From positions 3,286,001-3,350,000 of the forward strand of contig CM073197.1 in assembly GCA_037042915.1 (NCBI GenBank): a stretch of 64,000 nt of DNA. The letters are read 5' to 3'. The notes below the pieces were generated by a model. The model did no database searches. It was not told where the DNA came from and saw only the letters and a program-made list of their open reading frames with translations. The DNA is from Auricularia sp. M13 (taxonomy: Eukaryota; Basidiomycota; Agaricomycetes; Auriculariales; Auriculariaceae). The position numbers and the translations under genes are program-made. This document shows, piece after piece, positions 1-11,129 of this stretch. The first letter of the stretch is position 1. Every line of letters begins with the position of its first letter.

Positions 1-1
1 C

Positions 2-1482
2 AAGAGAAGTATGCTGGCATTGGTGCGGAACTCTCGCAGTGTTATGCTTTCTGTGTTGCTGACCAGTGTTGCTCTAGGAGGTCTTTTACTCAGCAAATAT
101 AACGACGCGTCTGCTAAGCTTGTCGAGCACAAAGAAGACGTTCGAGAGGCGGCCGAGCATTGGCGCTTCACCGACGACACGTTCAAGGAGTTTCTGCGCG
201 CAGAGCGCGCGTTTCTGGAGAGCAAATCGGACGAATCCCCAGCAACGACTCTGGAACAACTTGAGGACGAGTATGTGCGTGTATTGGATCTACTTTGGGC
301 TGCGCAGTACGTCTTTCAGTGTCGCAGCGGTCCCCTGGCCCTGCTAACCGCTTGCAGAGTGAAGAAGGATAAATTGCCGCGCCCCTCCGCTGCAGTGCAG
401 GATGCGCTGACCCAAGGACGCGTCCGGGCGCCCCGAAACTCGACCAAGGCCGACAAAGACTGGCTCTCTGCCCATCGCGATGCGCTTCGCTGGGCACCGC
501 TGGCAACAGACCTCGAGGATAAGCTGCAACTTGCAGCGTCGTGGACGCCGACGTGTCCGGAATATCGCGCAGCTGTAAACGCCAGAGCTCAGCGTACGTG
601 TAATTCTGCTTTGCACGATCTCGAGGTTGCTGTCGTGGCACGGATACACGAAATGGAGAAGATGAATGTGCGAAACACAGGTGCGTGCGACATTGTGGGG
701 GATAGAACTATTTCTCACGTATTCTATCTGTGTGCTAAGGCTACAATCTCCGGCAGTTGATATCTAAGGAGCTCTCGCGGCGCAGCGGCGCCATCCTGAA
801 GCTTCTGGATACTTACAACACTGCTGCCCGAGCTTGCGATCCCCCCCGTACGACACTCCGATCAGATGAATTGCTCAACGCGGCATTTCTCGCCGACTTT
901 GCCCTGCTACGATATGACACGGGCGAGCAGCCATGGGCCCAACGCCGATTCCGAGAGTTGACGCGCGCTTGGGCCGCGACAAAGCGGGCAAACGAGGAGA
1001 TCCAACGAATTCGGATTGAATGCGTACGCATACGGACATGGATAATCGACGAAGAGCTGTCTCAGGCAAGCACAATCCGTACGCTGTCACTTAGCGCTGA
1101 TACGCTGGAGCAATTACTTGCAAGAGAGCTGGACAGTCGCGCCTACGTCCAATCCCAGATGCACACCAAGATTCTCGAGGATCTGGATAAACTGGACGCG
1201 CTGGACGGTCACAATGGTCCGCGCACACCAGGATGGCGTGCCAACATGCAGCACACGGACGAGCAGCACACGGTTCGGGAGCCTCGCACACGCGTCCGGT
1301 GGACGCGACTTGCCCCATACACGCGGGTAGAGCCAGGCATCAGTGTATCATGCGCAGCACAGATGCGTACTGCGATGCCCAATGATGCAGAGCTTTCAGA
1401 CGACAGTGACCACGAGTTGGACGAGGAGGAACAGCAGGAATTGGATAGTATAATGTTGGTCCTTGATGCTGTTACCTCGTAG
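2..1482 (+). CDS. KDZ transposase, C-terminal part (5' cut by window edge)
   Basis: This is the last part of a KDZ (Kyakuja-Dileera-Zisupton) DNA transposase. Two exons join cleanly: the first is open from the window edge to 680, a 59-nt intron runs 681-739 (GTGCGT...CTAAG), and the second runs 740-1482 and ends in TAG. Across the join the protein reads NTGYNLRQLISKELSRRSG, which follows the usual KDZ C-terminal pattern. Before it comes an E-R-A-F-L-E-S coiled-coil stretch, and after it a helical segment (NEEIQRIRIECVRIRTWI). The catalytic DDE region would lie upstream of base 1 and is not seen. The tail is acidic (DDSDHELDEEEQQE). Family assignment comes from sequence pattern only. Whether the whole transposase is intact cannot be judged. 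Confidence 0.75.
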
Positions 1483-2589
1483 TAATTCATTTGTACTCGT
1501 CTCGCACTTTGGTTATATGGCCACGGATCTCTCGAACGCCTTAGTACTTGCTCCATACGATTTCAGTGGTGCCTTCGAGCAGGTGAGCGCAAATGCAAGA
1601 AACCCGACGCGTCCAAGCGCAAGCCAATTCCGCCAAATGCGTCACTGTTCTCAGGCTCTCAGGTCATAGGGAGATTCATTGACTTCATATCTAATGTATC
1701 ATGTGTTAAAATACGAGTTGAAACCCGTATGCAACTGCTGAGCAGTCATGTCTGCTTCACCGGCTTTGCTTAGCACCACACGATGCTAGCTTATCCTGTA
1801 GGTATTCTTTCGGAGCATAAGCAAATAGTGTATTATAGCACATGCCTTTCGTGCAACATGTATACAGGATGTGTTGCTAGGACACTGTTGACCATGTGTT
1901 TCGGGAACCCATGCAAGTACGACATGCGAAGGGGCATCTAGAGCAAGGAGCTGACTGCCATTGCCAGTCTATGGATAGGCACTGTATATATGCATTGGAC
2001 CATTGATGAGGAAAGGCTAATATAGCATATTCCAAGTCGGGACGCAGCGTTACCTGGTTGGCGTGTGCGAAGGTGTAATCACATTGAATCCCTATTTCTA
2101 CAACCTCTCTACACAGCTTCATGGCATCTCTGGGGGGAGACAACAAAGTAACAAACAAATATTGAGTCTCAATCGCGTATCATCATTTCTGCGCAAGATA
2201 TGCAATGGAATGGGTCGGACGCGTCGGGAGCCAAGTGCGTGCAATGCGCTACTCCAATCGTCACACCACTCACAGCATCTCTTGTTAGGTGAGAGTATCA
2301 TCGGTACTAGAGCTAGATTGTTCAGAGAAGTGTTGAATCCGCAGTTATATCTGCCAGAGAAGTGTACGACACGTCCGGTGCCCGCGTGCATTGCACTGCA
2401 CTGGATGTGCTGCTCACTTCAACCCGAGTCACTCACACGCTCACATGCTACAGCAGCATCTAGAGACCACCAAACCCGGCAGGCAGATGATCTACCTTGC
2501 TCTGAACGAGTTGCAATTCAATGCTTTCCTTAGAAAGCCTACTTTGATTTTCTATCACATTTCCTTGTATTTTGTGCACTGTTGGAGAG
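1483..2589. other. intergenic stretch, nothing supported
   Basis: About 1.1 kb without a convincing gene. The open frames are short, overlap one another on both strands and show no recognisable family. No tandem repeat or long inverted repeat was noticed. It may contain the 3' end of the upstream KDZ element, but no terminal repeat could be recognised. Confidence 0.5.
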
Positions 2590-3531
2590 CTAATACATGG
2601 TGCTATGAGAGCTAAATGTGTCGTTGTCGGTGCGTTGGGATGGAGGAGTGGGGATGGGGAATCCTGGAACAAAGGATTGGAAGTCAATGGGGCGGGGAGG
2701 CAGGGGATCAGAGGGTAATGCGAGAGGTTGAGACGGCGGGGGGGTACGGTAGTACATAGAAGAGAATGGGGGCAAGGGGAGATGATGTGAGGTCTGAGGA
2801 ATGAGGCTGAGCGGGTCATGGGATGCGTCGGCAACCTGGGCTTCGGACATGGACTGAGGAAGCACAACGGACGCGCTGGAGTTTGGGTGCGACTCGACGT
2901 GCATCGTCACCGCTGACACACTGGGAAGGCTAGTGGGGGTCGGGATAGCACTGGTGGCGCTATCGCCCGTACGTGACGTGTCGGCAGTATGCGCTCCTTC
3001 GGTGGCGCGTTCTACGCGTTCATAACGTATCGTGCCGTCCTTGACGAGCCCCCAGATCTCCTCAGCGGGTCCCTTGCGCATGGCGGCCATGCTTTGGAAC
3101 GGGATATGAGCGGGCCAACCGGTCAGGACAACACCGTGCGTTCGAGCTAACGCGTCCGGGCTGGCCCAGGAGATACGCGCATTTTGTGCGCCTGTCAGCT
3201 CAGCTGAATGCAGTGTGAGTCCCGCTGTAACACATGTAAGATACGACGCACCGAGCTGCTGCGTAAGGGTCGCTGAAATGTGGTGCTTTGCACCGGACTG
3301 TTTCCCCAAACGCTGGGCAGCCGCTGCGGAGGATGTTAAGGTTAGATAAAGATATAATGAATGTGTGCTTACCCTCGGGTCCGTATACGCAGTACCCCTC
3401 CAAGTCAAGCACAATGTCGTTGACTTCGCGCCGCAATTCGTTGGTGAAGTACAATTGGGCAGTTGCGGACGCGATGACCGACGGCGCATATCGCGCCTCG
3501 CGCTTGGATCGGGTCGCAAACAGGGCATACT
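2590..3531 (-). pseudogene. 3' half of an unknown fungal gene split by an LTR element
   Basis: This is the C-terminal half of the minus-strand gene whose 5' half lies at 7900-8645. Reading from the insertion point, the first coding stretch gives ALFATRSKREARYAPSVI and continues to YCVYGPEG. A GT-AG intron follows at about 3322-3371, and then a region with ISWASPDALARTHGV and GWPAHIPFQSMAAMRKGP. The C-terminus is Ser/Pro/Thr-rich and ends with a stop at 2590. The function is unknown. The 'GWP..IPF' segment resembles a loosely conserved, expanded Agaricomycete family of uncharacterised proteins, but I cannot name it. The break is the Ty3-like LTR insertion (TSD ATACT), so the allele should not make the full protein. 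Confidence 0.6.
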
Positions 3532-4356
3532 TGTCACGGTGTGCTGCATACACCACCGACCAGGAGGCGTAGCCGACCAGGAAGGGTACTCAGGAGGGGA
3601 AGGTCGTACACATAATAGACCAGATCCAACCTAGGGTACACAGCTCGGCGATAGCCGGTAACTATAGCGGGTCCGGAAGCAATGGAAGCGCAGCCACAAC
3701 ACACTATAAAGCGGACCGAGGGGCGGAATAGAAGGGGTGAAGATCGGGGCAACGACCGAGGGGAAAGACACAAATAGAAAGGACACCGAGGTGCCGCGGC
3801 AGTGCGAGGGGACAGTGACGAAGTGAATGAAAGTGGAATCACCGAAGGGGGTGACAAAAGGAAGGTGAAGGAAACCATACTAAACTAGAGTCCATGCCTA
3901 TGGGGGTATCGGGCGGGTATATGAGAAGGGCCGAGAAGGAGGAGTGCAGCGGCAGCTGCACGGCGAATGACCGAGACCGAGGAACGCGCGCCGCGGCGCG
4001 GCGAGTGGTCGAGATCCACCATGGAAGTACTCCGAGCGAAAGGTCCGATCGTCCGAGGGTGCAGCGGGCACGGTGCACAGCACCAAGACTGAGGTCGGTG
4101 CCGAAGGCCGATAGCGGGCATGCACGGCCGACGGCCCGAACAGCGGTGGGAGCACGCCGACGGTGCTGGGATGCATCGGCGCGGCGACGAGAGAGGGGTG
4201 ACGTCCGGCGAGCGACTCCGAAGGGCATTGCGGGAGTGTGTCGACTGAGGTCAAGGGTCCGAGGTAATGGGAATGGAGGGCGACGAGCACGGGCTGAGCG
4301 TCGACAAAACAACGCGGGAGTGGCATGGGCGAAGAACATCGCCAGGAACCGCAACA
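3532..4356 (-). repeat. LTR (left copy; 3' LTR of the minus-oriented element)
   Basis: 825-bp long terminal repeat with TG...CA ends, matching the copy at 7075-7899. It is followed on the plus strand by TAACCCCCCTTCTAG, whose complement is the polypurine tract. Frames open through it on both strands occur in both copies and are not genes. Confidence 0.92.
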
Positions 4357-5239
4357 TAACCCCCCTTCTAGACGCGAAGTCCGTAGAGTCGGTCCGAAGG
4401 GTGCAGATCCGACCATCCACCCCGGCGAGTCGTAAACGTAGAATAAAGGGCGCACCAAAGCCTGGGAAGCCTGTGGGATGGAACCGGTCCGACTCCTTGT
4501 GTCGGAAGTGCCAGCGGTAACGACGAGCACGCTCGGGGATGACGGTAGACGGGCCATAAGAGCACGACGAACTAACCTTCACCGGTCCGAGGAGCAGCGC
4601 GGATGACGAAGACGTTCCGGTGGGCAAGGAAGACGCAACCGAGCCAAACACCCGATAGGAAGGGCACCACTCGTGGGTACCCCCACGCAGCATCTCGATA
4701 TGCAGCGGCCATCGGAGGTTGCACCGGGGTGGGACGGGCGCAGAGAAGTTCGTAGCGGCCGAACGAAGCGCGGCGGCGGTCGGATCGTAATGGAAAGCGG
4801 GGGTGGACGCTGCGCGCCCGAAACGACTCCTACATTCTCCGGCTCGGGCACAAGCGGTCACAAGCACCGAGTACGCCGAAGACATCGCCGAGGTGGCGAA
4901 AGGGGACCGAAGGTGACGGAGGTGTCGGTGTGCCGATCCGAGACCGACACAGCTGAGCGGTACACATCCCGGTGGATAGTAACCTCAACCCCGGCTAAGG
5001 GCACGACGAGGGTAAAGAAAGAGAAGTCGTGCGGGTCATATCGGACCGTATCGGACGGTGTCCGCAGCGGCCGAGTGGCGTTAGGGCAACAGCAACATTC
5101 CGGGGGTTGGTGCGCACTCCATGGGGCTCCGGAATGGGTCCAGGGGGTCCGAGGCAGGTAACCTGGGCGGCGAAAGAGTCCATAATATCCTCGGGTTGGG
5201 AACCACCACACGCGAGAGGCCATCGGTCCGAAACGACCA

Positions 5240-6520
5240 AACGGAAAGGGACAACCTCCGGCTGCAGCGAGCAGGGACATCGCAGTTGGCGACCGCGGGC
5301 ATGCGCAGCGACGGAGCGGGGTGTATCAGTGGTCATGCTCTGCAGCGGAAGGTCAGCGTTCCGGGGACCGTCGGAACCATGGGACATTGGGTGCCAAAGG
5401 TCCGCAGAGAACAGTGTCGGTCGTGGCGAGGACAGCTTCAGCAGGCTCGGGGCGAGCAGAGGAAAGGTAGTGTTCTACGAGGCGCTTCCATCGAGGGCCC
5501 GCGCGTGTCGACCCACCCGGGGACGGTGACGATATGGCTCCAGATGTCTCGGGTGTCGGAGACGAGTCAGACGTCCGGCGATCTCGACGGGGACAGCTCC
5601 GGTCAGCTTGCCACCAGCGACGGAAAGATGCGCAATCGAGCAACGGTCTGAACGAGGGCCTGCGCGCATGAAACGGTCCAGTGCTGAGTGTTGGCCGGGC
5701 AGCTCAGTGTCCACCTCGGATGACCTCAACCCGCTCCGCCGATCTTCGCGGGGATGGCACCAACGAACTTGCCCCGAGCGAGCGGATGGTGGTGGACGTC
5801 TGTGCGGTCATAAAGAGCTCCTGCGCGTGTGGAACGGGCCAATAACCAAGGTCCGGCGGTCCAAATCCAAGTGGGTCCGAGGTCCGCCACCAATTTCGTC
5901 CACAGGACATCCGGGAGCGCGAAATCCGTTTCACCACCAGTGCGCGTGTTGTAGCGCCAATCCGCGCGCACTGAAAGAGCCCTGCGCGATGCCGAACGGG
6001 CGAAGGGTCGAGGGGATATTGCCGGAATAGCGTAGGAGCAGCTCCCAGGCAGTATCGGCATGCGATCTCGACGGTGGTAGACAGCGGCGACTCGCGGCCA
6101 ATGCGGGAGGTGTGCAGCATGGTGATGCGCATCGAACGAGGCCCCGCACGCCTCGAAAGGACAAGCCGGCGTGGGGAAATCGTCCGATCTGTGTTGCACC
6201 GAGTCCACAGGGAGCGCGCCCGCGATCTCGGCGACGACTGCGCGGGAGAACACGGGGTAAGCGAGTGAAAGGTGCGCCTGAGCCGTGCGGTTTCAACGAG
6301 CCCTTGCGCGCGCCGGTCGGGCTGGTATTCGGCGAGATGTGGGCATTGGAGTGCCGGATAGCGGTGCTTGGCGGAAATCGGCGACGCGTTCGACGGGGTC
6401 AACTCCTTTAACGTCGCAGCCAGCGCGGGAAAGGTGCGCATTGACGAGGCGCATCGAACGCGCCCTTTAGCGTGCGAAACGGAGAGCATCTCGCTGAGAT
6501 CGAGGCATGGGTTCGTCAGG
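5240..6520. repeat. diverged tandem array, period about 160 bp, inside the LTR element
   Basis: A recurring block resembling CGATCTCGACGGGGA, followed about 50-70 bases later by a (C)GCATCGAACG- or AACGGGC-type block, recurs with starts near 5250, 5420, 5579, 5740, 5900, 6063, 6223 and 6374. Spacing is therefore about 150-170 bp. Units are strongly diverged, so this is an old internal array rather than a recent amplification. It fills much of the space where gag and pol would be in an autonomous element. No protein is supported here; long minus-strand open frames are by-products of the GC-rich repeat. Confidence 0.6.
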
Positions 6521-7074
6521 GGTCTTGGAGCAGCCATAGAAGCCTCGGGGGTCCAGCATTGGGGAAAGGAATCCTCCACGGGTCCTCCGAGGGGTCCTTG
6601 GGTCCTGCGCAGGGTCCGATTCCAGGGGTCCGGCAGGGAGAGTGGGACGGGGGGAGCATGCTGGCGGGGATTGATGGTTGCCGAGGGGGACCGGCCGAGA
6701 CCGGCGGTCGTTGTGAACGTCGTCAAAAGCAATGGACGTGTCGTGGGTGACTGGGAATAAAGAGCGAAATGGTTGGGGTCATGACCTCGGGGTCCGCGCT
6801 TGGTTGGGGCTCTACCCACGGAGGGCCGAGGTGTTCGGGTCGGGCTTGAGTCGGCGGACTTGAAAGAGAGCGAGGGGGTCGGCTGCGATATAACGGCCAC
6901 CAAGCGACCGGTGTGCATGTAGGTGGTCGCCGCAGGCGTGGGTGGAACCTCCGGGCCGCCACCGAGTGGAAGGGGGGTGTGTCCAAACGATATACCGGAG
7001 GTGAGGGGCGGATAAGAGGAAGAGGGGGAGAAGGGAACTGAGTACCCGGAGTGGACGGGGTAGGTTGGATCTTA

Positions 7075-7899
7075 TGTCACGGTGTGCTGCATACACCACC
7101 GACCAGGAGGCGTAGCCGACCAGGAAGGGTACTCAGGAGGGGAAGGTCGTACACATAATAGACCAGATCCAACCTAGGGTACACAGCTCGGCGATAGCCG
7201 GTAACTATAGCGGGTCCGGAAGCAATGGAAGCGCAGCCACAACACACTATAAAGCGGACCGAGGGGCGGAATAGAAGGGGTGAAGATCGGGGCAACGACC
7301 GAGGGGAAAGACACAAATAGAAAGGACACCGAGGTGCCGCGGCAGTGCGAGGGGACAGTGACGAAGTGAATGAAAGTGGAATCACCGAAGGGGGTGACAA
7401 AAGGAAGGTGAAGGAAACCATACTAAACTAGAGTCCATGCCTATGGGGGTATCGGGCGGGTATATGAGAAGGGCCGAGAAGGAGGAGTGCAGCGGCAGCT
7501 GCACGGCGAATGACCGAGACCGAGGAACGCGCGCCGCGGCGCGGCGAGTGGTCGAGATCCACCATGGAAGTACTCCGAGCGAAAGGTCCGATCGTCCGAG
7601 GGTGCAGCGGGCACGGTGCACAGCACCAAGACTGAGGTCGGTGCCGAAGGCCGATAGCGGGCATGCACGGCCGACGGCCCGAACAGCGGTGGGAGCACGC
7701 CGACGGTGCTGGGATGCATCGGCGCGGCGACGAGAGAGGGGTGACGTCCGGCGAGCGACTCCGAAGGGCATTGCGGGAGTGTGTCGACTGAGGTCAAGGG
7801 TCCGAGGTAATGGGAATGGAGGGCGACGAGCACGGGCTGAGCGTCGACAAAACAACGCGGGAGTGGCATGGGCGAAGAACATCGCCAGGAACCGCAACA
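7075..7899 (-). repeat. LTR (right copy; 5' LTR of the minus-oriented element)
   Basis: 825-bp long terminal repeat matching 3532-4356. The TSD copy ATACT follows at 7900-7904. On the plus strand it carries a CACTATAAAGCGG TATA-like box. On the minus strand the element would initiate here and read into TAAGATCCAACC. Confidence 0.92.
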
Positions 7900-8645
7900 A
7901 TACTCGAGGTTGTATGCAGCATTGAGTGTTTGCAACTAAGCACATGGATTAGTTCTTGTGGTGCGCTAGAAATCGGACGCGTACCTGGGTTTCCACTGTG
8001 TTTAGAATACGCGTCACCTCGGCCTGTACACCTTTCTTCGACTTCCCAGGCAGCTTCGGAATGACCTCGGTATCGTGTCGCGTCTTCAGGACCTTGAGGC
8101 GTTCTTCCGCGGCATTCAACATTTCGTCGTCGCTGTCGCTGCGGCCGCGTTTGGTCACCCGCTCGTAAATTGGGGGTGCGTATTCCTTGGTTATGTCCTT
8201 CCAGTTGGCATCCGGCTGGGCTTATAAGAAAGGAAAGCAAGCGTGAGCAGCTGCGAAGGACGCAAGGCAGAGTCAACCTACCGTCGCGTGCCAACGAACA
8301 ACAAGCATTCCACAGTGTCGGTGGTCGCTTGACTGTCTCCTGGCGGACGCCAACATGCGCCATCTCGCGTAGATCGTGCAGCGACATGTCATAGCGCTCG
8401 CTTAGATCACTGAGAGTGGCATTGAAGACGGAGACCGCGTCTCCAATCTCCTGGGCTAGTTTCTGACGACTAGCAGTGCGCGCTGCCCGGCTAGCGTGTG
8501 CCGCTTTGGTTTGTGTGACCGCATGTCCCGGTGATGGCTGCATAGCTCGTCTGTCGCGTCCTGCAAGGTTGAGCACAAGGCCTCGCGACGCATCGGGAAT
8601 AAACCTTACCTCACCGTCTTGTTCACGACGGATGCGTGCACTCAT
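7900..8645 (-). pseudogene. 5' half of the unknown gene split by the LTR element
   Basis: The N-terminal half of a minus-strand gene, with start ATG at 8645-8643 (MSARIRREQDGE). Introns with good GT-AG signals lie at about 8606-8560 (GTAAGG...TTGCAG) and 8275-8221 (GTAGGT...TATAAG). A third, at about 8003-7955, begins GTACGCG, has an ACTAATC branch site and ends CTTAG. Exons encode QKLAQEIGDAVSVFNATLSD, MSLHDLREMAHVGV, WNACC and a charged segment KRGRSDSDDEMLNAAEERLK. The last exon begins LQTLNAAYNLEY and runs directly into the insertion site; the frame is restored by joining to 3531 downwards. The gene is divergent from, and overlaps by about 14 bases, the possible start of the plus-strand gene at 8632. 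Function unknown. Confidence 0.6.
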
Positions 8646-10764
8646 CCTATTCCTCCTCCTTGCGTCGCTCCTGCTCCATGCCGCTGCTGGGCGCCCGCCC
8701 TCAAAGTCCAAGCGAGTAACCCAACTGCCTAGCAGTTCTTCAAGCTCAGAGCAGTCTCCCGAGTCGGAGGACGACAAGCCGCTGCATGTTCAGCACGTCG
8801 CTGGGAACGGTAGCGATGAGGACGAGCTTGCGGAAGACTCTGGCAACGAGGATGTATTCATGCAGCGGCGTGTGCGGTTCAGGGCCTCGCCCACGCCTCA
8901 GACGCGTCGGACTGCTGTCAACGACGATTCGGCACCCAATGAACCCGCACCCAATGCACCTGCACAGGGGCAAGCGCGTCCATCCACCCCTCCGCCAGCT
9001 AGCGCACCGTTCCAGCTGCCAACGACACCCGAAAGCACCGGGCGGCTGTACTTTGGCCTGAACCAGCAGCCGCCCGACACGTCGCTGTATGAGCGACCCG
9101 GTGCAGCTGGGCGCAAGGCGGCGGTGGCTGGCGAAGCAGACGACCAGGTCGGACGCCAGTTCCACAGCTGGTACCGGTTCAGCTCGGATGACCGTCGCCG
9201 TCTGTTCTCAGAGCTGCGTCGTGCGGCCTGCAGTAATGTGAGTATCCCGGGTTTTATGATGAATGAACGTTGCTTACACTATCGCCAGCTCTATGACATG
9301 GGTGCCTCCACCGGTGCATCCTTCGCGCTCTTCATTAGTCGCCCTGAAGCAAACCCTGCACAACCCGCCCATCTGGGCGACATGTACGTCAGCAGGTCTA
9401 TTCTGCGCGACGAAAACTTCATGCGTACCGCGCGCCACCTGTGGACGACATTCCGAAACGATATTGCTCATCCGCGGCGCCAGCAGTTCGAGGCACTGCA
9501 AGCGGAGGCCGCTACGATGCGACAACAGTACCACGACGCCCTTGAAAGGCTCGAGCGCGCAGGCCTAGGCGACGGGACGGAGGACGATACGGAGGCTACA
9601 AACGCGAGTGAGGTTAAGAAGCGAAAGCGCGAAGGGAAGTCGCGCACCTCGGACGCGTCCAACCCGAAGAGGAAGGGCAAGGCGAAGACGAGGGAGATCG
9701 AGCCGGACGACATGGGCAATGGCAACGAATCCACGCCGCAGCGCCCTAGGACGCGTCAGCGAACCACGCGCAGTGGACGAGCGAGTGCAGACGACGCACC
9801 TCCTCGTTTCGTCATCCCGCTTCCGGAGCCCGCGCTCGACACCGCGGATATGGCCGTAGACGACGAGCAGGAGTTCGAGCAGCTTGGGGAGGCCATGGTC
9901 CAGAGCCGTCGCGATGCGGAGGAGGAGGCACGTCGGCGCGAACAGCCTGTCGCGTCGACGTCTCAGCTGGACGATCCCCGCAACGCTGGGAGTGGCGAGG
10001 CCGCCGCCGCTGAGTCGGGGCCCAGCGCGCCAAAGGTCAAGAAGGAAAAGTCTGAAAAGAACAGTCAGCCAAAGTCGAACGCGTCGGGTCCAGCAGTACG
10101 TACCGCCAGCAGGTCCGGCCGCAACATATTCGGGCCGTTGCAGAGCAGCAGTCAGCTGCCGCAGACCATTGTGGGCTCGTCGCGCGCTGGCGCCTCGTCC
10201 GGGCAGGCTGGCCCATCGTCGCAAGCCAGGGGTTCGGCCGCGAACGTATCCGCCGTATCCACCACGACCGGCATGAGACAGCGACGCTTCATGGAGGCAG
10301 TCGAGGTCCCGCACATGTTTGCGGTGCCTGCGCTGCCCCGCGAAGCGCGCTCGAGGGTGGACGAAGGGTCGCTGCAGAGTGTCGTCAGCGCGTCCGACGC
10401 GTCGTCGATCCGATCGCGTACCCCTATCCATGTCGCGTCGGACCTCTCGTTCACACGCGGCTCACAGGTCTCGCTCTCCCCGCCACCGTCGCTGCCGCCC
10501 ACTGAGTCCGATGCCGGCTACGAAAGCGGCTCCCTGTCGCTGCTCCCGAACGGTGTGGAGCGGCTGCTGGAGGAGTTCAGCGTCGACTTCGACGATTGGG
10601 ATGTCGTGGAGACAATCTACCTGACCGGCCTGCAGCTCGGCGCCGCGGCACACCAGCACTGGGCAACGGGTTTGGCAGAAAGTCAGGAAGCACTGGGTCT
10701 GACTGCCAAACAAGTGCGCAAATTGGCGCTCGCAATGTTACGAGCGCAGACCGTCAGAAAGTAG
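8632..10764 (+). CDS. unknown nuclear-type protein, acidic and Ser-rich
   Basis: A long plus-strand gene ending in TAG at 10762-10764. If translation starts at ATG 8632, the N-terminus is a hydrophobic MRALILFLLLASLLLHAAAG, which looks like a signal peptide. The rest looks nuclear, with poly-Ser, acidic runs and basic clusters (KKRKREGKSR, NPKRKGKAKTRE). A downstream start at about 8860 (MQRRVRFRASP) is therefore also possible. A folded-looking core lies around 9130-9560 (FHSWYRFSSDDRRRLFSELR, LRDENFMRTARHLWTTFRND) and leads into a coiled coil. An in-frame stretch at about 9239-9289 (GTGAGT...CGCCAG) looks like an intron. No domain is recognised. It is divergently paired with the split gene at 7900-8645. 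Confidence 0.6.
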   Translation: MRALILFLLLASLLLHAAAGRPPSKSKRVTQLPSSSSSSEQSPESEDDKPLHVQHVAGNGSDEDELAEDSGNEDVFMQRRVRFRASPTPQTRRTAVNDDSAPNEPAPNAPAQGQARPSTPPPASAPFQLPTTPESTGRLYFGLNQQPPDTSLYERPGAAGRKAAVAGEADDQVGRQFHSWYRFSSDDRRRLFSELRRAACSNVSIPGFMMNERCLHYRQLYDMGASTGASFALFISRPEANPAQPAHLGDMYVSRSILRDENFMRTARHLWTTFRNDIAHPRRQQFEALQAEAATMRQQYHDALERLERAGLGDGTEDDTEATNASEVKKRKREGKSRTSDASNPKRKGKAKTREIEPDDMGNGNESTPQRPRTRQRTTRSGRASADDAPPRFVIPLPEPALDTADMAVDDEQEFEQLGEAMVQSRRDAEEEARRREQPVASTSQLDDPRNAGSGEAAAAESGPSAPKVKKEKSEKNSQPKSNASGPAVRTASRSGRNIFGPLQSSSQLPQTIVGSSRAGASSGQAGPSSQARGSAANVSAVSTTTGMRQRRFMEAVEVPHMFAVPALPREARSRVDEGSLQSVVSASDASSIRSRTPIHVASDLSFTRGSQVSLSPPPSLPPTESDAGYESGSLSLLPNGVERLLEEFSVDFDDWDVVETIYLTGLQLGAAAHQHWATGLAESQEALGLTAKQVRKLALAMLRAQTVRK

Positions 10765-11129
10765 TACAAAAGGCCTTGTAGTGCCGCAGCCTGTCGTTAC
10801 TCAGTGTCTTATTTATTGTTGCACCCTCTTTTGTTTACAATGTGTGTCTTTGTCCGCCCAAAATATATTTGCAATAGCACGCTAGTAGACAGGCAGCAAT
10901 GACGCCCGAGCGCTGCGCGACGCGTCGCGGACTTGTGCGCGCGAAAACAGAAAGCGGAACAGCAGCACGGGAGTCAGTCGTCTCCGCGCCGGCGACAATC
11001 CCTTCAGGGCGCCGTCAAGATCAGCTGGCGGCCAGCTGAGCGCCGGCATCGCGCTGATGGCCTACCCGTGTAGCGCCGGACGCGTCCCATCACCACCCAT
11101 TTGAATGGGTCGGATCAGGTGAGTCCTAG
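10765..11129. other. intergenic stretch, nothing supported
   Basis: About 365 bases downstream of the preceding gene. It holds AT-rich likely 3' UTR sequence followed by a GC-rich stretch. No gene, RNA or clear repeat is supported. Confidence 0.4.

Larger units (their letters stand above)
3532..7899 (-). mobile_element. non-autonomous LTR retrotransposon (no gag/pol), full length
   Basis: Two 825-bp direct repeats (3532-4356 and 7075-7899) read as identical by eye. They bound a 2.7-kb internal region, and the five-base target duplication ATACT is present at 3527-3531 and 7900-7904. LTR ends are TG...CA with the inverted tips TGTCACGG and CCGCAACA. On the minus strand a purine run (AGAAGGGGGG) sits just before the 3' LTR. 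A TAAGATCCAACCTACC stretch follows the 5' LTR and would be the primer-binding region. Both flanks resemble those of the chromodomain Gypsy element at 39469-45085, which supports minus orientation and a trans-mobilised relationship. No gag, protease, RT or integrase motif is found inside. The internal region carries a diverged array with a period near 160 bp. Matching LTRs argue for a recent insertion. Confidence 0.9.

Noticed and set aside
5704-6918. 404-codon minus-strand frame inside the LTR element
   Set aside because: No gag, protease, RT or integrase motif. The frame follows the internal 160-bp array and is a composition effect.
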